From: Aestuariirhabdus haliotis
GTDB lineage: Bacteria; Pseudomonadota; Gammaproteobacteria; Pseudomonadales; Aestuariirhabdaceae
NCBI RefSeq assembly: GCF_023509475.1
Contig: NZ_JAKSDZ010000006.1
Span: 1-64,000 of the forward strand
Direction: 5' to 3'
DNA length: 64,000 nucleotides
Part shown: positions 62,611-64,000 of the stretch, piece by piece
How positions within the stretch are numbered: the stretch's first letter is position 1
Layout of the letters: every line of letters starts with the position of its first letter
Made by a program: the position numbers and the translations under genes
The notes under the pieces: model-generated
Told to the model about the DNA's origin: nothing
Databases searched by the model: none
Seen by the model: only the letters and a program-made list of their open reading frames with translations

Positions 62611-64000
62611 CTAACGCGATCGACGCCGAAGCCACCAGCGCCACAGGGCCAGCGCCGCAACCAGCAATAGCGCCACAATGCTGGTGATAAAGGCGCCGAA
62701 GCTCATCAAAGGCGACTCCACAATTCGATAGCCGGTACCCCCCAGGTTACGTTGGATCACCTCGTTCATCTGCTCGACGGTCAAGGACTCGGTGGCCGCT
62801 TCCATATCAAGAAAGCGATCGCCTTGCAGCTCAAACAGTGAGGCCGTGTACAGATCGGCCAATGAGCTGTTGGTTTCATAGCTGATGCTGTATTCCAGCA
62901 AATCGGTACGAATCAGGCTTTGCAGGGTTTCTTGATCGATGCCCTGCACTTTCAGTTCGGCAAAGATTTGCTCAATGATCTCCAACGCCAGGTTTTCATC
63001 ATCCGGAGACACATCGGCATACCCCCACAGCCAACCACCGCGTGAATCTTTTAAAGACGAGGTCCCCGGGGTATAGGTAATCCCCTCCCGCGTGCGCAGC
63101 CGGGCATAGAGTTCGTTGTCCACATAACGATCCAGAATGGTCAGAGCGTAAAGGTCCGGCGAGTAGAGATTTTCCGTCAGATAGACCACCCCCACTTCGC
63201 TCTCACTACCAAACAGCGATGACAGAGTGCCATCGTATTTCGCCCGAGCCGGTGTCAGGTAAGGCGTCAGAGGAGGCACCTGAACGGGCTTGGCGATCAT
63301 CTGGCCGAAGGTCTGTTCAATGGTGGTGAGCAAATCATTATCGATATCCCCAACCACGATCAGAGTCATATTTGCGGGAACATAATGTTTATCCCGCTCA
63401 TCCACCAGGCGTTGTCGATCCAGATGATTGGCGGTATCCAGCACCGGACACAGGGCTTCCATATCGTACATAAATTTGGACGCCGCACTGTGAAACAACC
63501 CCATTTCAAACAACCAGTTATAGACCGCACTGTCATCGTGGCCCGATTCACGATGCACCACATCACGACTGTTCGCGACTCGGTCTTCGGTAAAACGAGT
63601 ATCCGTCATCATCTGATAGAGCAAAGAGACCGCTTCATTTTGATAACCGCTGTACAGGTCGAAGTGATATTCGGTTTGTTCCGTGTCGGTATAGGCATTC
63701 CAGGATGCCCCCCAGCTGCTGACCAGGTCTTCCAGCTCGGTTTCACTGTATTGGCTGGTGCCACTGAACATCATGTGCTCCAGCAGGTGGGGCAGTTCGC
63801 GATCCTCGCAGCTGTAATGGTCCATGCCAATACCCACCACCAGGCGGATGGAAACGTTATGAGCCCCGTCGGTCGGTTTCAGCAACACCTTCAGGCCGTT
63901 GGCCAGATCTATACGATCAACCTGATACAGCCCATCCCGGCTATAACGTTCTGCCTGAACCGCATTCGCCCCACCAAGCCAGGACATAGACACACTCAGA
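62611..64000 (-). CDS. M16-family zinc peptidase (truncated by the window edge)
   Basis: At least 463 residues of an M16 protein. Zinc motif HLLEHMMFSGT (HxxEH) near the start, then GASWNAYTDTEQTEYHFDL and VVGDIDNDL as in the first M16 domain. The second half carries the M16_C region, and a C-terminal membrane helix (about 435-452) ends in WWLRRRSR, so it is membrane-anchored. The reading frame stays open to the right edge and the visible start region (SMSWLGGANAVQA) looks like the end of a signal peptide, so the true start lies outside the window. Confidence 0.85.
   Translation of the reverse strand, partial: LSVSMSWLGGANAVQAERYSRDGLYQVDRIDLANGLKVLLKPTDGAHNVSIRLVVGIGMDHYSCEDRELPHLLEHMMFSGTSQYSETELEDLVSSWGASWNAYTDTEQTEYHFDLYSGYQNEAVSLLYQMMTDTRFTEDRVANSRDVVHRESGHDDSAVYNWLFEMGLFHSAASKFMYDMEALCPVLDTANHLDRQRLVDERDKHYVPANMTLIVVGDIDNDLLTTIEQTFGQMIAKPVQVPPLTPYLTPARAKYDGTLSSLFGSESEVGVVYLTENLYSPDLYALTILDRYVDNELYARLRTREGITYTPGTSSLKDSRGGWLWGYADVSPDDENLALEIIEQIFAELKVQGIDQETLQSLIRTDLLEYSISYETNSSLADLYTASLFELQGDRFLDMEAATESLTVEQMNEVIQRNLGGTGYRIVESPLMSFGAFITSIVALLLVAALALWRWWLRRRSR

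Overview
The window reads as a chromosomal segment of a free-living, probably marine, polarly flagellated gammaproteobacterium of the Pseudomonas/Oceanospirillales type. The evidence is the gene order smc-zipA-ligA, a complete System I cytochrome c maturation run (ccmABCDEFGH), bifunctional MnmC, SlyD with a His-rich tail, ligand-sensing GGDEF-EAL proteins, and a FliK-like/FlhB-tail-like pair beside the ccm genes. No rRNA, tRNA, CRISPR array, prophage or complete insertion sequence is visible. Most of the sequence is tightly packed single-copy chromosomal genes.

Layout. 1-1.8 kb is accessory in look: a hairpin-rich gene-free stretch, a reverse-strand ParDE toxin-antitoxin pair, a site with the full folding plan of an integron attC site, and a lone SAM methyltransferase. 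1.8-6.2 kb holds a MerR regulator with an adjacent small protein that repeats its C-terminal domain, a transglutaminase-like protein, and a symporter-like/solute-binding fusion protein. 6.2-9.7 kb is a beta-oxidation operon (thiolase, then multifunctional FadB/FadJ-type protein). 10-17.5 kb is a mixture of membrane transporters (MarC, RarD, AzlCD) and little-characterised conserved families (DUF3179, DUF924, YiiX-like, DUF1223, methyltransferase). 17.9-23.3 kb has a large PAS-GGDEF-EAL protein divergent from mnmC. 23.4-28.4 kb has two PuuB-like amine oxidases flanking a sugar-kinase-like protein and a TSUP exporter, then yheU.

28.4-42.8 kb is a long reverse-strand block: hypothetical gene, lipoprotein transglycosylase, ligA, zipA, smc, then the ccm operon read from ccmA at the right. 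Divergent from it come fliK-like and flhB-tail-like genes, then a periplasmic rhodanese (reverse strand), a membrane Ser/Thr kinase with an FHA partner, and a YhiN-type flavoprotein. At 49.65-49.91 kb lies a gene-free element bounded by perfect 23-bp inverted repeats, whose interior can fold into two hairpins with complementary loops. 50-64 kb continues with a Cache-GGDEF-EAL protein, a DEAD-box helicase, slyD, topB (preceded by a near-perfect LexA box), a DUF938 protein, an AraC regulator divergent from an EamA exporter, an M14 carboxypeptidase, a carboxylesterase, a YdjM-like membrane hydrolase and an M16 peptidase cut by the right edge.

The most unusual items are the 49.65-kb element, the attC-like site by parDE, the SOS box of topB, the divergent symporter-SBP fusion, and the MerR domain repeated as a free small protein. 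All assignments come from reading the sequence; no database search was run.
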